DNA of 64,000 nt from Demequina globuliformis (GTDB taxonomy: Bacteria; Actinomycetota; Actinomycetes; Actinomycetales; Demequinaceae). Below the pieces are notes generated by a model, which did no database searches, had not been told where the DNA came from, and saw nothing but the letters and a program-made list of their open reading frames with translations. The stretch covers positions 789,999 through 853,998 of the forward strand of contig NZ_BBRG01000001.1 in assembly GCF_000975155.1 (NCBI RefSeq), given 5' to 3'. Shown in pieces: positions 62,423-64,000 of the stretch; the stretch's first letter is position 1; every line of letters starts with the position of its first letter. Position numbers and translations under genes: made by a program.

Positions 62423-63621
62423 ACCTCACGAATCTGAAGGGGTCCATCCGCGCGGCACAGTACGGTGCCGGACCGCGGGCACACGCCTTGATTGAGACGA
62501 TGCGGTGGGTACCGAGTGCGCACAGGGCGGCCGATGCTCGCTCACCATGGCAGGGCGTGACGACTCCGCAAGCGACTGCCAGGCTGCTTCTTGCGCCGGC
62601 AAACTTCGCGGGGCAAGCGCACGCGTGGGCCACCGCATTGACGAACGCCCATCCTGGAGTGGTCGCCGAGACATGGGCTCACGTCGGCACAACGAGCTTT
62701 TCATTTCCTTCGACCCACGTGAGCCCCCGAGAGGTCGCCGGTTTACCACGGCGGTGGCAGCAGGATCTCTTTGATGACGTGTGCCGTCACTTCACGCACG
62801 TGATGATGGAGTCCGGTCGCCCGTTGTTCGGACGCCTCCACGGGTTTGACGTACTGGCGGAGGCGGATGCGTTGCGCGAGCGCGGAATTCAAGTGTCGAT
62901 GGTGTGGCATGGCACCGACATACGCCGCCCGATCGTGGAGCGTCAAGACAACCCACATTCGCCGTTCTGGGACGCCACCAAGAAGGGCCACGTGCGCGCA
63001 TTGGAGTCAAGAGCACGGCGGCACGGACAGATTGCAGCGGCCTGGGACGGTCCCCAACTCTTCACTACGCCGGATCTGGCCGAACACCTGCCCGGGGGTA
63101 CGTGGGTGCCGGTCGTCGTGCCCCAGTCGCCGTGGCGCGACCTCAGCGGCCCACAATGGGCGGCACCACTGCGAGTACTCCATCTACCATCCAATCCGTG
63201 GATCAAGAACACGGCCAGCTTGCGTACCGCAGCGGCCAACGCATCCGGTGTCTCGTGGAGCTTCCCCGGGCGCATGCCTCCTGCTGAGGTCCCGAGCGCT
63301 GTCGCAGACGCGGATGTTGTTGCCGACCAGTTTGGTTTACATCTATATGGCGTCGCCGCTGTCGAGGCCATGCACGCAGGACGCGCGGTGGTGGGCCTTG
63401 CGGGAGCACCGCTTCAGCAAGCAGTGCTCCGGTTGACGGGAGAGGACCTCCCTGTCGCGGCATGCGCGCCATCAGAGGTCCCCGAACTGATTGAGCATTG
63501 GCAAACGAACCCGGCTATCGCACGGGACCTGGCGGAACGCGGCCGCGAATTCGCGGCCCGTTGGCATACAGGCCCCGAGACTGCGCAGCGCATCGTCGAA
63601 GCACTGAGCCTCGACGCGTAA
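62419..63621 (+). CDS. Putative glycosyltransferase (GT4-like)
   Basis: 400 residues, soluble. RGIQVSMVWHGTDIRRP and the C-terminal DQFGLHLYGVAAVEAMHAGRAVVG region resemble the acceptor- and donor-binding parts of GT-B family 4 enzymes, though the usual EX7E spacing is loose. LRVLHLPSNPWIKNT is also typical of such proteins. The substrate is unknown. The ATG overlaps the trkA stop (ATGA), which is an odd partner; a function in surface glycans is only a guess. Confidence 0.65.
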   Translation: MNLTNLKGSIRAAQYGAGPRAHALIETMRWVPSAHRAADARSPWQGVTTPQATARLLLAPANFAGQAHAWATALTNAHPGVVAETWAHVGTTSFSFPSTHVSPREVAGLPRRWQQDLFDDVCRHFTHVMMESGRPLFGRLHGFDVLAEADALRERGIQVSMVWHGTDIRRPIVERQDNPHSPFWDATKKGHVRALESRARRHGQIAAAWDGPQLFTTPDLAEHLPGGTWVPVVVPQSPWRDLSGPQWAAPLRVLHLPSNPWIKNTASLRTAAANASGVSWSFPGRMPPAEVPSAVADADVVADQFGLHLYGVAAVEAMHAGRAVVGLAGAPLQQAVLRLTGEDLPVAACAPSEVPELIEHWQTNPAIARDLAERGREFAARWHTGPETAQRIVEALSLDA

Positions 63622-63623
63622 CG

Positions 63624-64000
63624 CTACTGCGCCCAGTTTGTGAGACTTTCTGCAGCCACGGCTGGGACCTTCAACTGCGCCGCAATGTGCTCGGCGAGTC
63701 CGCGGTTGTCGTCGTCGGCCCACACCACGCAATCAATCGCGCGCCCGTGCAATGCTTCGGAGACATGCGTGACGATGCTCTCCCACCGATCCGGGCTAGC
63801 CAGCATTCGGGCACGCACACGTGCACGCCGGGGCGCGCGGCGCCGCTCCCATCCTCGACCGACGCGTTTGACGAGCCGATGTCCTGCATTCGACACTCGT
63901 TGAGCCGCGGGTAAGGCCGCGCCGGCGCCTTTCAGGGCGCGGGCAGTCATGTCGACGGCCCAGGCGGGCGCCGTGTCTACGAACCACGTTTCCGCTCGGG
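63624..64000 (-). CDS. Unidentified protein, C-terminal part (runs off the right edge)
   Basis: The frame is open from the window edge to the TAG at 63624, giving at least 125 residues. A basic region (KRVGRGWERRRAPRRARVRAR broken into GRGWERRRAPRRARVRARM) is followed by a mixed alpha/beta tail with VTHVSEALHGRAIDCVVWADDDN. No family was recognised. Its start lies outside the window; an internal ATG at 63950 is unlikely to be the true start since the frame stays open upstream. It converges with the preceding glycosyltransferase gene, 2 nt apart. Confidence 0.5.
   Translation of the reverse strand, partial: RAETWFVDTAPAWAVDMTARALKGAGAALPAAQRVSNAGHRLVKRVGRGWERRRAPRRARVRARMLASPDRWESIVTHVSEALHGRAIDCVVWADDDNRGLAEHIAAQLKVPAVAAESLTNWAQ

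Noticed and set aside
1-64000. CRISPR array
   Set aside because: The only recurring sequences are kilobases apart or in facing pairs; there is no series of equal repeats with regular spacers and no cas gene.
1-64000. tRNA or rRNA genes
   Set aside because: No T-loop (GTTCGANNC with matching stem) in cloverleaf context and no rRNA-like segment was noticed. A covariance search could still find one.

Overview
The window is high-GC, densely packed bacterial chromosome from an actinobacterium, most likely a Micrococcales relative of Cellulomonas or Demequina. The evidence is gene content and order: a 14-gene complex I operon flanked by a geranylgeranyl reductase and a polyprenyl synthase, a menaquinone cluster, System II cytochrome c maturation, an SirA-type sulfite reductase operon, a 32-residue bS22-like ribosomal protein and an FprA-type ferredoxin reductase. 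No tRNA, rRNA, CRISPR array, transposase or prophage gene was seen. The genus is inference.

Layout. 1-600: start of a pyruvate oxidase, running off the left edge. 0.9-8.3 kb: membrane proteins (VanZ/RDD, DUF1361, DUF4190), HtpX, FprA, and a DUF4125/TPR-DUF4037 pair. 8.4-15.2 kb: assimilatory sulfate reduction operon (sirA, cysH, cysD, cysN) continuing into an SsuB/SsuC-type ABC transporter without a binding protein. It is preceded by a 23-residue cysteine-rich leader ORF that looks like a cysteine-responsive attenuator. 15.4-20.0 kb: three overlapping genes (processive family 2 glycosyltransferase, HlyD-like protein, GH81 endo-beta-1,3-glucanase) that look like a curdlan-type beta-1,3-glucan exopolysaccharide locus. 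20.2-21.4 kb: RarD transporter and an acetyltransferase remnant. 21.4-39.2 kb, minus strand: menJ, nuoA to nuoN, polyprenyl diphosphate synthase. 39.4-51.1 kb: AldO-type alditol oxidase and the menaquinone genes menF, D, C, B, E, A interleaved with a methyltransferase, a dehydrogenase, an HNH protein and a DUF3048 lipoprotein. 51.2-58.7 kb: small membrane proteins, a SIS protein, a GT4 glycosyltransferase and cytochrome c maturation (ccsB, resB, ccdA, tlpA) behind a phosphatase and a glutaredoxin-like gene. 58.7-64 kb: HAD hydrolase, bS22, BldC-like HTH protein, TrkH/TrkA potassium uptake, another glycosyltransferase and a partial gene.

How the genes connect. MenF-D-C-B-E-A, the polyprenyl synthase and MenJ supply and partly saturate the menaquinone that complex I reduces; ResB/CcsB/CcdA/TlpA mature the c-type cytochromes further down the chain. 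FprA and the sulfate operon are joined by ferredoxin, the usual electron donor of SirA.

Non-coding structure. Two unrelated repeat families sit immediately downstream of genes (three and four copies). The decamer GGGCCGATGC is far more common than base composition predicts. At least 16 genes have a TANNNT-like -10 box only 6-7 nt before the start codon, which implies widespread leaderless transcription; this was used to choose several start codons.
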